A DNA stretch of 64,000 nucleotides from Mycolicibacterium holsaticum DSM 44478 = JCM 12374 (GCF_019645835.1 NZ_CP080998.1:1240001-1304000), one strand, 5' to 3'. Shown: positions 1 to 10,028, numbered from the stretch's first letter. Numbers and translations are program-made. Notes: generated from the letters alone by a model not told the origin.

Positions 1-1510
1 CCACGGCATGGTTGATCGTGAACGATGCGGCCTCTTGGCGCGGTGGGAATTCCTTGAACGTCTCCAGGAACTGCGTCACGATGCCGCTGGCATAGAACGC
101 GATGTAGTCGTGGTCGAGCCACCAGTCGTAGTACGTATTGGAGGTGATGTCTGCGCGTTCGAAGGGATCGGTGCGAAGGTTGAAGATCTTCGGCGCCCGA
201 AGCGGCGTGAAGGGTTCCAGCCAGATCTGCAACGTGCCCTGGCAGCGCTGTTCGGCGAACACCACCTTCCAGTTGTGGAACCGGAACCCGAGGACATCGC
301 AGTCGTCAGAGAAGTAGATGAAGCCCTTTCGCGGGCTGTCGTCGACCTCGCCGGTCAGGTAGGGCAACAGGTTGAACGCGTCGAGGTGAACCTTGTAAGT
401 CTTGTCGCCGATCGGGTGGCCTTTCTTGAGCTTCTCGGCGATGTCGGGTTCACCCGCCGCGGCGAGGAATGTCGGGAACCAGTCGTGGTGCTGGATGATT
501 TCGTTGGACACCACCCCGGCGGGAATCTTTCCCGGCCAGCGGACCATCTCCGGAATTCGGAAGGCGCCCTCCCAGTTGGTGTTCTTCTCGCTACGGAACG
601 GCGTCGTCGCACCGTCGGGCCAGGTGTTGGCATGCGGCCCGTTGTCGGTCGAGTAGACGACGATGGTGTCCTCGGCGATGCCGAGTTCGTCGAGCAGGTC
701 GAGCAACCGCCCGACATGCTTATCGTGGTCGATCATCGTGTCGTGATACGGCGACTGCCAAACACCCGCCTGCCCAAGTGATTCCGGCTTGGTGTGGGTG
801 CGCAGGTGCATGCTTGTCGTGTTCATCCACACGAAGAACGGCGTGCTGCTCTCTGCCTGTCGTTTGATGAAGTCGACGCAGGCATCGGTGGTCTCGTCGT
901 CGATGGTTTCCATCCGCTTCTTGGTCAGCGGACCGGTGTCCTCGATGCGCTGCTTGCCGATCGGACCGAATTTCGGATCGTCTGGCTCGGTGGACACCTC
1001 GTCGATTGCCCACGACCGGATCACGCCGCGCGGCCGCTGCATCTCTGCCAAGATCGGGAACTGCTCGCGCTTCGGATAATCCGGCAGCTCCGGTTCCTCC
1101 TCCACGTTGAGGTGGTACAGGTTTCCGAAGAACTCGTCGAAGCCGTGCGCCGTCGGCAAATACTTGTTGAGGTCGCCGAGATGGTTCTTGCCGAACTGAC
1201 CCGTCGCATAGCCGAGCGGTTTGAGGCACTCCGCGATCGTGGGATCGCCGGCCTGCAACCCCACGTCAGCTCCGGGGAAACCGACCTTGCTCAGACCGGT
1301 GCGGTACACACTTTGGCCAGTGATGAACGATGCCCGGCCGGCAGTGCAGCTTTGCTCGCCGTAAGCGTCGGTGAAGCGCATGCCCTCGTTGGCAATACGG
1401 TCGATGTTGGGTGTCCGATAGCCCATCAGACCATCGCTGTAACAACTCAGGTTGGTGATGCCGATGTCGTCGCCCCAGATGACCAGAATGTTCGGCTTGT
1501 CGTTGGGCAT
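1..1510 (-). CDS. Arylsulfatase (type I sulfatase), C-terminus cut by window edge
   Basis: Hydrolyses sulfate esters; family knowledge says the active-site residue is a formylglycine made from Cys by a formylglycine-generating enzyme encoded elsewhere. About 503 residues are visible and the frame is still open at base 1. The N-terminus shows the metal-binding WGDD (D14, D15) and the signature C55-T-A-G-R59, which fits the C-x-(P/A)-x-R consensus with Ala in place of the commoner Pro. A later STDNGPH segment supplies further metal ligands. No signal peptide is seen, so a cytoplasmic location is likely. The ATG at 1510 is preceded by AAGGAG 6-10 nt upstream, which decides the start. The long open frames on the opposite strand here are shadows. 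Confidence 0.9.
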   Translation of the reverse strand, partial: MPNDKPNILVIWGDDIGITNLSCYSDGLMGYRTPNIDRIANEGMRFTDAYGEQSCTAGRASFITGQSVYRTGLSKVGFPGADVGLQAGDPTIAECLKPLGYATGQFGKNHLGDLNKYLPTAHGFDEFFGNLYHLNVEEEPELPDYPKREQFPILAEMQRPRGVIRSWAIDEVSTEPDDPKFGPIGKQRIEDTGPLTKKRMETIDDETTDACVDFIKRQAESSTPFFVWMNTTSMHLRTHTKPESLGQAGVWQSPYHDTMIDHDKHVGRLLDLLDELGIAEDTIVVYSTDNGPHANTWPDGATTPFRSEKNTNWEGAFRIPEMVRWPGKIPAGVVSNEIIQHHDWFPTFLAAAGEPDIAEKLKKGHPIGDKTYKVHLDAFNLLPYLTGEVDDSPRKGFIYFSDDCDVLGFRFHNWKVVFAEQRCQGTLQIWLEPFTPLRAPKIFNLRTDPFERADITSNTYYDWWLDHDYIAFYASGIVTQFLETFKEFPPRQEAASFTINHAV

Positions 1511-1754
1511 ATCGGCTCCTTGACTTCGTCGCACCACGGTCGATGCTACGAGCATTCCGCGCTCGCGCGGCCTGAATGGCGCACTTCTGAGAAGGCGTTG
1601 GCGCGCTTGGTGAATAGCAAATACAAGATCGTGCGGTGTGGGGTGCTGGCATCGGGCGGTGAGTGGGCTATCCTCGATAAATCGTAGGTTTGTCGCGTCT
1701 CCGTCTGTTGGTTTCCGTCTGCGATCACATCGCTAGCTGACGGGAGCACCGCCG

Positions 1755-2234
1755 ATGGTGCATATCGCTTCCCAAAGTTCCAGCCCGGCCCGGTTGGCGT
1801 TGTGCGACCGTGGCACGCAGACGGGCGCGGTGGACGGACTCTGGTGGCCCACTTGCACCGACCTGCGAAAAGTTCTCCCCGATCTGGTCACCGTGCTTTC
1901 GCGGCTGATCGGAACGGTGCACCGCGTGGTCTACGACCCGACGGTCTGGCCGCATGCTCCGTCGCGAATCATTCGGGGTAACACCCAGGTTTCGGTGGAC
2001 CCTTATGCGCTGGTCGCGCCCGAGACGATCTATTTGATGGGCACTCATTCCCGCGACGCCGTGCTCTACGTGGTGGCGCCCTCGAGCCGCAAAGACGTAG
2101 TCGGCCGCCTGTTCCGCGCGGTCGCTGATGCCAACGGGCCGATGAGCGCCGACATGCTCAGACAGTTGACCGATGACATCTCCAATGTCGCTCCCGGCGT
2201 CGATACGGTGAATTCGCTCCAGGAGGAGCGGTGA
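1755..2234 (+). CDS. DUF5994 family protein
   Basis: A 159-residue protein of the actinobacterial DUF5994 family, whose function is unknown. The recognisable part is the segment around residues 10-50 containing [17 protein letters not shown], followed by a VVYDP stretch typical of the family. No signal peptide or membrane segment is seen. A GGGAG lies about 8 nt before the ATG. Its stop codon overlaps the GTG start of the acyl ligase at 2231, so the two are probably co-translated. A TATCCT box at 1669-1674 in the 240-bp gap upstream could be a -10 element, but no -35 is obvious. That gap holds nothing else I can recognise. Confidence 0.7.
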   Translation: MVHIASQSSSPARLALCDRGTQTGAVDGLWWPTCTDLRKVLPDLVTVLSRLIGTVHRVVYDPTVWPHAPSRIIRGNTQVSVDPYALVAPETIYLMGTHSRDAVLYVVAPSSRKDVVGRLFRAVADANGPMSADMLRQLTDDISNVAPGVDTVNSLQEER

Positions 2235-3874
2235 GCAGATTCTGCGACACGATGTACGCCAACGCCCGAACCAGTACCAAGGGCCTGGTCACCGGGGAAC
2301 CGTTTGCGCCGGTCCGGCACACGTGGCAGCAGGTTCACCAGCGCGCACGCCGTATCGCCGGTGGCCTCGCCGCGCTGGGGGTGGGGCATGGCGACGCCGT
2401 AGCGGTGCTGGCAGGCGCTCCGGTGGAGATTGCGCCGACCGCGCAGGCCGTCTGGATGCGCGGCGCCCATCTGACGATGCTGCACCAACCGACGCCGCGT
2501 ACCGATCTGGTGCTGTGGGCCTCGGAAACGCATGCGGTGGTCGACGTCATCGACGCCAAGATCGTCGTCGTCTCCGAACCGTTCCTGGCGGCCGCTCCGG
2601 TGCTGGCTGACAGCGGATTTACCGTCGTGACCATCGCCGAACTGCTGGCCGGCGAGGAGATCGACCCGTTGGACGCGGGCGAGGACGATATCGCGCTGTT
2701 GCAGCTGACGTCCGGCTCGACCGGATCGCCGAGGGCCGTGCAGATCACCCACCGCAACCTGGTCGCCAATGCCGAGGCGATGTTCGTCGGCGCCGAATAC
2801 GACTTGGACACCGACGTCATCGTCAGCTGGCTGCCGCTGTTCCACGACATGGGCATGACCGGTTTCCTCGTGGTGCCGATGTACTTCGGCGCCGAGTTGG
2901 TCAAGGTGACCCCGATGGACTTCCTTCGGGACACCTTGCTGTGGGCCAGGCTCATCGACAAGTACCAGGGCACCATGACCGCCGCGCCGAACTTCGCCTA
3001 CTCGATGTTCGCCAAGCGGCTACGTCGGCAGGCCAAACCCGGCGAGTTCGACCTGTCCTCGCTGCGGTGGGCGCTCTCGGGCGCCGAGCAGGTCGAACCC
3101 GCCGACGTCGAGGACCTGTGCGAAGCCGGAGCGCCGTTCGGGCTGCGGCCCGAAGCGATCCTGCCCGCCTACGGGATGGCGGAAACCACTGTGGCCGTGT
3201 CGTTTTCCGAGTGCGGCGCCGGCTTGATGGTGGACGAGGTCGACGCCGACCTACTTTCCGTGCTGCACCGCGCGATACCGGCGACGAAGGGGCACACCCG
3301 GCGTCTGGCGGTGCTCGGCCCGTTGCTGGACGGCCTGGAGGCCAGGATCGTCGACGAATTCGACAATCTCCTGCCGACCCGTGGCGTCGGCGTGATCCAG
3401 GTACGCGGCGAATCGGTCACACCGGGCTACATCACCGCGGGTGGTTTCATTCCGGCCCAGGACGAGCAGGGCTGGTATGACACCGGGGATCTGGGCTACG
3501 TGACGGAGCACGGCCGCATCGTCGTGTGCGGCCGGCTCAAAGACGTCATCATCATGGCGGGCCGCAACATCTATCCGACCGACGTCGAACGGGCGGCCTG
3601 CCGCGTCGAGGGTGTGCGACCGGGTTGCGCCGTCGCGGTTCGCCTTGACGCCGGCCACTCGCGGGAAGGCTTCGCGGTCGCGGTGGAGTCCAACGCGTTC
3701 GAGGACGGTAGCGACGTGCGACGCATTCAGAATCAGGTCGCCCACGAGGTGTTCGCCGAGGTCGACATGCGCCCGCGCAACGTCGCGGTGCTCGGTCCGG
3801 GCACCATCCCCAAGACACCGTCGGGCAAGCTGCGGCGGGCCCACGCGCTGTCCCTCGTCGGGCGTCCAACGTGA
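2231..3874 (+). CDS. FadD-family fatty acyl-AMP ligase / acyl-CoA synthetase
   Basis: An ANL-superfamily adenylating enzyme of 547 residues that activates a fatty or other carboxylic acid as the acyl-AMP, for transfer either to CoA or to an acyl carrier protein. Visible motifs are the P-loop [13 protein letters not shown] (about residues 158-170), [10 protein letters not shown] (about 197-206), [15 protein letters not shown] and the hinge [16 protein letters not shown], with the C-terminal catalytic Lys region [11 protein letters not shown]. The [10 protein letters not shown] and TAAPNFAY segments resemble the acyl-AMP ligase (FAAL) branch, for example MbtM/FadD33, more than typical CoA ligases. 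Substrate cannot be read from the sequence. The GTG start overlaps the DUF5994 stop. Confidence 0.85.
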   Translation: MSRFCDTMYANARTSTKGLVTGEPFAPVRHTWQQVHQRARRIAGGLAALGVGHGDAVAVLAGAPVEIAPTAQAVWMRGAHLTMLHQPTPRTDLVLWASETHAVVDVIDAKIVVVSEPFLAAAPVLADSGFTVVTIAELLAGEEIDPLDAGEDDIALLQLTSGSTGSPRAVQITHRNLVANAEAMFVGAEYDLDTDVIVSWLPLFHDMGMTGFLVVPMYFGAELVKVTPMDFLRDTLLWARLIDKYQGTMTAAPNFAYSMFAKRLRRQAKPGEFDLSSLRWALSGAEQVEPADVEDLCEAGAPFGLRPEAILPAYGMAETTVAVSFSECGAGLMVDEVDADLLSVLHRAIPATKGHTRRLAVLGPLLDGLEARIVDEFDNLLPTRGVGVIQVRGESVTPGYITAGGFIPAQDEQGWYDTGDLGYVTEHGRIVVCGRLKDVIIMAGRNIYPTDVERAACRVEGVRPGCAVAVRLDAGHSREGFAVAVESNAFEDGSDVRRIQNQVAHEVFAEVDMRPRNVAVLGPGTIPKTPSGKLRRAHALSLVGRPT

Positions 3875-3902
3875 GCTTGTGCTCGAAAAATCGCCGAGAT
3901 GT

Positions 3903-3918
3903 CGTGAATGAGTTCACG
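3903..3918. terminator. Small hairpin between convergent genes
   Basis: CGTGAA at 3903-3908 and TTCACG at 3913-3918 form a perfect 6-bp stem with a TGAG loop. It lies in the 60-bp gap between the convergent acyl ligase and 3beta-HSD genes. There is no T-run, so a terminator role is only a guess from position. Confidence 0.3.
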
Positions 3919-3934
3919 TTCGGCGCGCGACGGG

Positions 3935-5020
3935 TTACGCCGAGACGCGCTGGGGTGCCCCGGTTTTCATCTGGTTGAACAGGTCGACGTAGTAGGGCAG
4001 GCAGTCGGTCATCGCCTGCGCCGTGGTGAACAGCGGGCGGTAGCCCAGGTCGCGCTCGGCCTTGGCGATCGAGAAGTAGTTGTCGAGGTAGAGACGTTCC
4101 ACGCCAAGGGGTTCGATCATCGGCTTGGGCAGCCCGAACCGGAAGTGCAGCCACTGCCACCCCGTCATCGCCAACCACACCAGCCGACCGGGGACCCGGA
4201 TTCTGGGGTAGCGCTCGCCGCAGGCCTCCACCACCGGCCGGGAGAACTCGAACATGTTGACCGGCTCCCCGTCGTTGACGAAGTACGCCTGACCCGGCGC
4301 CGTTCCACCGGGGACCAGGTGCTGGGCCGCCAGGATGAAACCGTGAATCAGGTTGTGTACGTAGGAGTTATCCAGCTTGACGTTCTTGCCGCCGACCAGC
4401 ACCTTGACGTGACCGGCCAGCACGCTTTCGAACACCTTGCGGAACATGGTCTGGTCGCCGCGTCCCCAGATCCCGCTGGGCCGGATTGAACACGTGAGCA
4501 GACCGCCGACGCCGTTCTGGGTCAATACGAACTTCTCGGCGACGACCTTGGTCTCGGTGTAGAGGTCGTTGAACCGTTCGGTGTAGGGCAGGGTTTCGTC
4601 TGCGCCGGAGAGCCTCTTGCCGCCCATCACCACGCTGTTCGACGCGGTGTAGACGAAGCGCTTCACCCCGGCGGCCTGGGCCGCGCGCACGAGGTTCTCC
4701 GTACCGTGCACGTTCACCGCGAAGCTGCGCTGCCGGTACTCCGGGGTGACCGACGCTCCGCCCATCAGGTCGATGATCGCGGCGGTGTGGAAGACGGTGT
4801 CGACACCGGCCACCGCCGCCGTCACGGTGTCGGGGTCGCAGATGTCGCCCTCGAGCACCTCCAGATGCGGATGGGGGGTCAGCGGCGACGGTGCGCGATC
4901 AAACGATCGCACCTGGTGTCCCCGGCTGAGTAGTTCGGTCACCAGGTTGGCGCCGACGAACCCCGACCCGCCAGTGACGAGCACGCGGCCGAGTTCGGTG
5001 GTCAGATTTGCATCGCCCAT
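3935..5020 (-). CDS. 3beta-hydroxysteroid dehydrogenase / NAD-dependent epimerase family (Rv1106c-like)
   Basis: Extended short-chain dehydrogenase of 361 residues that oxidises the 3beta-hydroxyl of sterols such as cholesterol and isomerises the double bond to give the 3-keto-4-ene. The Rossmann motif TGGSGFVG is at residues 16-23, and the catalytic pair is Y154-x3-K158 in LYTETK, with a Ser/Asn-rich segment before it. A hydrophobic patch near the C-terminus (WLAMTGWQWLHF) may be a membrane contact. It lies directly upstream of xseB/xseA as in M. tuberculosis Rv1106c-Rv1108c. A perfect KstR-type operator lies 17 bp before the ATG, which strongly supports a sterol role. Confidence 0.92.
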   Translation of the reverse strand: MGDANLTTELGRVLVTGGSGFVGANLVTELLSRGHQVRSFDRAPSPLTPHPHLEVLEGDICDPDTVTAAVAGVDTVFHTAAIIDLMGGASVTPEYRQRSFAVNVHGTENLVRAAQAAGVKRFVYTASNSVVMGGKRLSGADETLPYTERFNDLYTETKVVAEKFVLTQNGVGGLLTCSIRPSGIWGRGDQTMFRKVFESVLAGHVKVLVGGKNVKLDNSYVHNLIHGFILAAQHLVPGGTAPGQAYFVNDGEPVNMFEFSRPVVEACGERYPRIRVPGRLVWLAMTGWQWLHFRFGLPKPMIEPLGVERLYLDNYFSIAKAERDLGYRPLFTTAQAMTDCLPYYVDLFNQMKTGAPQRVSA

Positions 5021-5036
5021 AGCGCAAGAGACTAAC

Positions 5037-5050
5037 TGAAACGTGTTACA
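5037..5050. promoter_or_regulatory. KstR-type operator upstream of 3beta-HSD
   Basis: TGAAACGTGTTACA matches the published KstR consensus TNNAACNNGTTNNA at every fixed position. It sits inside a longer imperfect palindrome, 5034-5053. KstR is the TetR-family repressor of mycobacterial cholesterol catabolism and releases DNA on binding a cholesterol-derived CoA thioester. The site lies 17-30 bp before the start of the 3beta-HSD gene, where it would block transcription. Confidence 0.85.
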
Positions 5051-5084
5051 GTTTCGAGCCCTTTTGGGCAGAACGCTTGAATTC

Positions 5085-5297
5085 TCAACTTTCTTCTTGG
5101 TCCTGGGCGGCCAGTGCGTCGGCTACCCGCTGGCGGGCTCCAGCTAAGTGCTCTTCGCAGCGTTTAGCGAGTTCTTCGCCTCGCTCCCATAGCTTCAGCG
5201 ACGCATCGAGGTCCAGGCCGCCCTGCTCGAGTTGCTGCACGACGGCGATCAGTTCATCGCGGGCTTCCTCGTACCCCAGCTCACTAATGGGCTTCAC
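5085..5297 (-). CDS. xseB: Exodeoxyribonuclease VII small subunit
   Basis: A 70-residue small subunit that assembles with XseA into exonuclease VII, which degrades single-stranded DNA to oligonucleotides. The conserved core is visible: [19 protein letters not shown], then [18 protein letters not shown] and a helical [16 protein letters not shown] segment. The GTG start at 5297 overlaps the XseA stop (TAGTG), so translation is probably coupled. No closer upstream start exists in frame within the XseA reading frame. Acidic tail AAQDQEES. Confidence 0.92.
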   Translation of the reverse strand: MKPISELGYEEARDELIAVVQQLEQGGLDLDASLKLWERGEELAKRCEEHLAGARQRVADALAAQDQEES

Positions 5298-6535
5298 TAA
5301 TCCGTCCCTTCCGGACCTTCTGGACCGTCGCTGACCGCCGATATCGCGCCGTCTGCCACGCGCACCCGCAACCGGGCACCGGCCGGCGCGTCGGCCGTCG
5401 TGCGCAGCACCTGCCCGTCGGGCATGGTCTGCACGACGGCGTAACCACGCGCCAGCGTCGCCGCCGGCCCCAGTGTGGACAGGCGCGCCGACAGGTGCCC
5501 GATGCGGTCGCTCTCCACATTGATCAGCCGGGTGATGTCGCGTCGGGCGGCGGTGCGGGCGCGGTGCACCTCGTCGGCGCGGGCGCTGAGCGCGGCCAGC
5601 GGCTGGGCCAGCACCGGGCGGCTGCGCAACTGGTCCAGCGTGTGCTGTTCGCGGTGCACCCAGTTGCGCAGCGCGCGCCCGCCACGCCGGCACAGATCGG
5701 TGATGAGCGCCTGCTCGGCGGCGGCGTCGGGCACGATGCGCTTGGCCGCGTCGGTGGGGGTGGCGGCGCGCAGATCGGCCACCAGGTCGCATATCGGGTT
5801 GTCGGGTTCGTGGCCGATCGCGCTCACCACCGGCGTCGTGCACTTGGCGATCTCCCGGCACAGCGTCTCGTCGTAGAACGGCAGCAGCGCATCGATGTCA
5901 CCGCCGCCGCGGGCGATCACGATCACGTCGACGCCGGGATCCGCGTCGAGCTCACGTAACGCATCGACGATCTGGGGAACGGTGTTGGGTCCCTGCACTG
6001 CGGTGTTGCGGATCGCGAAGCGCACTGCAGGCCAACGGTTTTGCGCTACGGACACCACGTCGTGCTCAGCGGCCGACGCACGTCCGGTGATCAACCCGAC
6101 GGTGTTCGGCAGAAACGGCAGCGGGCGCTTGAGGCGCGGGTCGAAGAGCCCTTCGGCCTCCAGCAGCTTGCGGAGGCGTTCGATGCGCTCGAGCAGCTCG
6201 CCGAGGCCGACCGCCCGGATCTCGCTGACCCGCAACGAGAACGTGCCGCGGCCGGTGTGGAACTGCGGCTTGCCGTGCATCACCACCTGCACGCCCTCGG
6301 TCAGCTTCACCGGGGCGTTGGCCACCAGGTCGCGCGGGCAGACCACCGACAGCGACATGTCGGCGGCCGGATCGCGCAGCATGATGAACACCACGGTGGG
6401 ACGGACGTTCAGCTGGGCGATCTGGCCCTCCACCCACACCGTGCCCAGCCGGTCGATGTACTTCGCGACCCGGGTGGCCACCGCACGCACCGGCCAGGGG
6501 TTGTCGGGCGATTTGCCCGGCTCGGCGTCGGTCAT
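5297..6535 (-). CDS. xseA: Exodeoxyribonuclease VII large subunit
   Basis: Catalytic subunit of exonuclease VII, 412 residues. The N-terminal OB-fold for single-stranded DNA binding spans about residues 12-105 ([27 protein letters not shown]). The catalytic domain carries [14 protein letters not shown], the conserved [13 protein letters not shown] and the signature [25 protein letters not shown] coiled region of Arg-rich helices follows, then a C-terminal domain with ARGYAVV. The order xseA-xseB on the minus strand matches M. tuberculosis Rv1108c-Rv1107c. Confidence 0.95.
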   Translation of the reverse strand: MTDAEPGKSPDNPWPVRAVATRVAKYIDRLGTVWVEGQIAQLNVRPTVVFIMLRDPAADMSLSVVCPRDLVANAPVKLTEGVQVVMHGKPQFHTGRGTFSLRVSEIRAVGLGELLERIERLRKLLEAEGLFDPRLKRPLPFLPNTVGLITGRASAAEHDVVSVAQNRWPAVRFAIRNTAVQGPNTVPQIVDALRELDADPGVDVIVIARGGGDIDALLPFYDETLCREIAKCTTPVVSAIGHEPDNPICDLVADLRAATPTDAAKRIVPDAAAEQALITDLCRRGGRALRNWVHREQHTLDQLRSRPVLAQPLAALSARADEVHRARTAARRDITRLINVESDRIGHLSARLSTLGPAATLARGYAVVQTMPDGQVLRTTADAPAGARLRVRVADGAISAVSDGPEGPEGTD

Positions 6536-6574
6536 CGCCGCCGGCCCGCTGCAGTCTGCCGAACGTTCACGTGC

Positions 6575-7135
6575 TCACTTGGCGGTCGCGCGGGTGATCC
6601 TGTTGGCCAGCAGTGTCTGGAACGGGGCGCGCGCCTTGGTGGCCTCCTCGTAGGCCAGCAGGGCCTCCAGGTCGGCCACCCGCAGCGACGCCAACCGGGC
6701 GCGCAGCTGGGCCAGCGTCAACGACTCGTAATCGAGCTCGGTGACGATCTCGGGCGCCTCGGCGGTCGCCACCGACGAGTTGTTGACCGCGGCCTCGCGC
6801 TCGGACGTGTCCGGTTCGCCGCCGCTGAACAGCGCAAACCGGCCCTCGGTGCGGCGCTCGCCGTCGGTGCCCGCCGCCGGCGCATCCTCAAGGTCCTCGT
6901 CGAACGTCGCCCACTCCGGTTGCTCATCCTTCGGCGGGAACATCGCCTCAAGGGTCTCGTCACCCTTGATGACAAGGTCGGCCACGTCCTGCTGCATCTT
7001 CATCACAAGGTGCGCGACCTGACTGGCGACCGTCATCGGATACATCAGGATGGTCTGCGGAAGCTTGCGGGTTTCCTCGATGGCGGTGACCGCTGCCCCA
7101 ACGAGCAGACGGACCCCATACGGTGCAGTTGCCAT
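6575..7135 (-). CDS. Conserved Rv1109c-like protein (lipid-droplet-associated type)
   Basis: A 186-residue actinobacterial protein placed between xseA and ispH as in M. tuberculosis (Rv1109c). I recall some annotation pipelines calling this family lipid droplet-associated protein; treat that as weak. Residues 1-60 are hydrophobic and amphipathic ([15 protein letters not shown], then [25 protein letters not shown]), which would suit surface association with lipid. The middle (about 70-125) is acidic and low-complexity, and the end (about 135-175) holds leucine-rich helices. No true signal peptide. The ATG at 7135 is the only sensible start: the open frame continues upstream but runs antisense through ispH. 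Confidence 0.8.
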   Translation of the reverse strand: MATAPYGVRLLVGAAVTAIEETRKLPQTILMYPMTVASQVAHLVMKMQQDVADLVIKGDETLEAMFPPKDEQPEWATFDEDLEDAPAAGTDGERRTEGRFALFSGGEPDTSEREAAVNNSSVATAEAPEIVTELDYESLTLAQLRARLASLRVADLEALLAYEEATKARAPFQTLLANRITRATAK

Positions 7136-7201
7136 GGGCCCCAGCCTACGGCTGGCAGCTGCGCTGGTCGGGGAAGGCTGCCGATGCGTACCCTGGGTGC
7201 C

Positions 7202-8215
7202 ATGCCGCCGACAATTGACATGGGGATTCCGGGCGTCAGCCAGACGGCAGCAGGCCCGGTGCCGGGCGGCGTGACCGGCAAACGGGTGTTGCTCGCCGAG
7301 CCGCGAGGTTACTGCGCCGGTGTAGACCGTGCCGTGGAGACCGTGGAGCGCGCGCTGGAAAAGCACGGCGCACCGGTTTACGTGCGCCACGAGATCGTGC
7401 ACAACCGCCACGTCGTCGACACGCTCGCCAAGGCCGGCGCGGTGTTCGTCGACGAGACCGACGAGGTGCCCGAGGGCGCCATCGTGGTGTTCTCCGCACA
7501 CGGCGTCGCACCGACCGTGCACGTCAACGCCAAAGAGCGCGACCTCAAGGTCATCGACGCCACCTGCCCGCTGGTCACCAAGGTGCACAACGAGGCCAAG
7601 CGGTTCGCCCGCGACGACTACGACATCCTGCTCATCGGTCACGAAGGCCACGAAGAGGTCATCGGCACCGCGGGTGAGGCACCCGACCACGTGCAGTTGG
7701 TCGACGGGCCCGACGCGGTCGACCAGGTGACCGTGCGCGACGAGGACAAGGTGATCTGGCTGTCGCAGACCACGCTGTCGGTCGACGAGACGATGGAGAC
7801 CGTGCAGCGGCTGCGCGAGCGCTTCCCCAAGCTCCAGGATCCGCCCAGCGACGACATCTGCTACGCCACCCAGAACCGCCAGGTCGCGGTGAAGGCCATG
7901 GCGCCGGAATGCCAGCTGGTCATCGTTGTCGGGTCGCGCAACTCGTCGAACTCCGTGCGGTTGGTCGAGGTCGCCCTGGGGGCCGGTTCGGCGGCCGCCC
8001 ACTTGGTCGACTACGCCGACGACGTCGATCCCGCCTGGCTCGACGGGGTGACGACGATCGGGGTGACCTCCGGTGCCTCGGTGCCCGAGGTGCTGGTGCG
8101 CGGTGTGCTGGAGCGGCTCGCCGAGTACGGCTACGACACCGTGCAACCGGTCACGACGGCCAACGAGACGCTGGTGTTCGCCCTTCCTCGCGAGATCCGG
8201 CCCGCGCGCACCTGA
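7202..8215 (+). CDS. ispH: 4-hydroxy-3-methylbut-2-enyl diphosphate reductase
   Basis: Last enzyme of the non-mevalonate isoprenoid pathway: a [4Fe-4S] enzyme that reduces HMBPP to IPP and DMAPP. 337 residues. The three cluster cysteines are C38 (PRGYCAGV), C122 (DATCPLV) and C220 ([10 protein letters not shown]); HEIVHN, SAHGVAP, GHEGHEE and the NSSNSVRL substrate loop are also present. Start at 7202 ([11 protein letters not shown]) is chosen because the M. tuberculosis homologue LytB2/Rv1110 begins at the equivalent place. An in-frame ATG at 7184 with GGGAAGG 7 nt upstream is the alternative and would add six residues. The open frame upstream of that is antisense to the Rv1109c-like gene and not coding. 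Confidence 0.96.
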   Translation: MPPTIDMGIPGVSQTAAGPVPGGVTGKRVLLAEPRGYCAGVDRAVETVERALEKHGAPVYVRHEIVHNRHVVDTLAKAGAVFVDETDEVPEGAIVVFSAHGVAPTVHVNAKERDLKVIDATCPLVTKVHNEAKRFARDDYDILLIGHEGHEEVIGTAGEAPDHVQLVDGPDAVDQVTVRDEDKVIWLSQTTLSVDETMETVQRLRERFPKLQDPPSDDICYATQNRQVAVKAMAPECQLVIVVGSRNSSNSVRLVEVALGAGSAAAHLVDYADDVDPAWLDGVTTIGVTSGASVPEVLVRGVLERLAEYGYDTVQPVTTANETLVFALPREIRPART

Positions 8216-8237
8216 CCCCTTTTTTCGCCCAACAGAC

Positions 8238-10028
8238 GTGAAATCCCCCAAAATTGCCCTGTTTAGGGGGTGTACACGTCTGCTCGCCGCAGCAGTGGTG
8301 GTGGCGCTCACCTTCGCCGGCTGCTCGAATGCCCAGGACCGGCTGACCGACACGGTCAACGCGTTCGCCGAGGCCCTCTCCCGAGGTGACGCGTCGGCGG
8401 CCGCGGCGCTCACCACCGACCCGACGCAGGCCTCACGCGCGCTGGGGGAGCTGTTCGCCAGCCTGGGCACCGACGTGCAGGTCCAGGCCCAATCCGCGGA
8501 GCGCCGCGAAGACGGCGGCGCGACGTTCACCCTCGACACGACGTGGAAGTTCCGAGACGGCCAGACCCAGTGGAGCTACACCACGAACGGCACCGCCGCC
8601 GAGTCGGGTGACAAATGGACGATTGACTGGGCCCCGGCCACCGTCGCGCCCGGTCTTGACGCCGGGCCGCTGTCCTACAGCACGCTCACCCCGGATCCCG
8701 CCGCGCGCGTGCTCGACCGCACCGGCGCGGAGCTGTTGACCCAGCATGTCGTCACGCTGGTCAACGTGTCACCGGCCGCGGACCTGGGGGCGTTGGCCGC
8801 GCTGCTGAACCCGCTCGCGCCCGGGATCACCGCGCAGTCGCTGCAACACGACCTGAACGAGGCCGGTGGCCGACCGATCACCGCAATCACGTTGCGCCAG
8901 GAGGATTTCGCGCCGATCGAGGCGCAACTGTCCGCACTGTCGAACGTCACGCTGGCCCCGCAGACCCGGCTGCTGGCCACCGACAAGACGCTGACCTCGC
9001 CGGCGCTGTCCGGGCTGGCTGACCTGTGGCAGCAACGCACCGACGCCGCCGCCGGATGGGCGGTGAACGCGCAGACCAGCGCGGGCGTGCGCCGGGTCGG
9101 CGGACAGGACCCGGCACCCGTCGGCGACATCAGCAGCACCCTGGACATCGGCATGCTGCGCGCGGGGGAGCAGGCGCTGGCAGGCCTGCAGACCCCGGCG
9201 GCGATCGTGGCGATCCAGCCGTCGACCGGCGACCTGCTGGCCGTCGCGCAGAACGCGGCCGCCGACGCGCAGGGCCCCATCGCGCTGACCGGGCTTTACC
9301 CGCCCGGCTCGACGTTCAAGACCGTCACCGTCTCGGCCGCGCTGCAGGCCGGCCAGGTGAGCCCGGACAGCGTCGTCGCCTGTCCGGGCACCGAGAACAT
9401 CGAAGGCCGCCAGATCCCCAACGACGACAACTTCGACCTCGGACAGGTGCCGTTGCACACCGCGTTCGCGCGGTCCTGCAACACCACGATGGGCCGGCTG
9501 GCGGTGAACCTGCCCCCGGATGCGTTGACGAAGGCCGCAGAGCAGCTGGGTCTGGGCATCGACTTCACGGCCCCGGGTATGACGACGGTCACCGGCAAGG
9601 TGCCCGTCGCCGACACCGCGGCGTTGCGCGTCGAGGAAGGCATCGGTCAGGGGCAGGTCACCGCGTCCCCGTTCGGCATGGCCCTGGTGGCCGCCTCGCT
9701 GGCGAAAGGCTCGGTGCCGGCGCCGACGATCGTGACCGGTCAGCCCGGCACGCCGGACCGGACCCCCGAGCCGCTGGCGACAACGGTCGCCGACCAGGTC
9801 AAGGCGATGATGCGCGAAACCGTCACAGACGGGACTGCCACTGCGCTGCAAGACATTCCGGGCCTGCTGGGCAAGACCGGGACCGCCGAGTACATCGACG
9901 ACACCCACGCGCACGGCTGGTTCGTCGGGATCAGCGGCGACCTGGCATTCGCGGTGTTCGTCAGCGACGCGGGCAGCTCTGCCCCCGCGGTGCAGGCCGC
10001 GGGCAGCTTCCTGCGCGCGCAGGGCTAG
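8238..10028 (+). CDS. Penicillin-binding lipoprotein, class B (MecA_N/transpeptidase)
   Basis: A D,D-transpeptidase that cross-links peptidoglycan outside the membrane, 596 residues. A lipoprotein signal ends in the lipobox LTFAGC with lipidated C29. It is followed by an NTF2-like MecA_N domain (about 32-140), a dimerisation region, and a transpeptidase domain with all three catalytic motifs: S358-T-F-K361, S413-C-N415 and K546-T-G-T549. Resembles M. tuberculosis Rv2864c in length and layout. The GTG at 8238 is chosen because it gives a compact lipoprotein signal; no Shine-Dalgarno is clear. It starts 22 bp after ispH on the same strand, so co-transcription is likely. This gene is absent from the corresponding place in the M. 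tuberculosis block. Confidence 0.9.
   Translation: MKSPKIALFRGCTRLLAAAVVVALTFAGCSNAQDRLTDTVNAFAEALSRGDASAAAALTTDPTQASRALGELFASLGTDVQVQAQSAERREDGGATFTLDTTWKFRDGQTQWSYTTNGTAAESGDKWTIDWAPATVAPGLDAGPLSYSTLTPDPAARVLDRTGAELLTQHVVTLVNVSPAADLGALAALLNPLAPGITAQSLQHDLNEAGGRPITAITLRQEDFAPIEAQLSALSNVTLAPQTRLLATDKTLTSPALSGLADLWQQRTDAAAGWAVNAQTSAGVRRVGGQDPAPVGDISSTLDIGMLRAGEQALAGLQTPAAIVAIQPSTGDLLAVAQNAAADAQGPIALTGLYPPGSTFKTVTVSAALQAGQVSPDSVVACPGTENIEGRQIPNDDNFDLGQVPLHTAFARSCNTTMGRLAVNLPPDALTKAAEQLGLGIDFTAPGMTTVTGKVPVADTAALRVEEGIGQGQVTASPFGMALVAASLAKGSVPAPTIVTGQPGTPDRTPEPLATTVADQVKAMMRETVTDGTATALQDIPGLLGKTGTAEYIDDTHAHGWFVGISGDLAFAVFVSDAGSSAPAVQAAGSFLRAQG

Noticed and set aside
1..1687. Two long plus-strand frames over the sulfatase
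   Set aside because: The sulfatase has a strong ribosome site, metal ligands and the C-T-A-G-R signature; the plus-strand frames have none of these.
6041..7201. A long open extension upstream of ispH
   Set aside because: It is antisense to xseA and the Rv1109c-like gene, and ispH homologues begin at [11 protein letters not shown].
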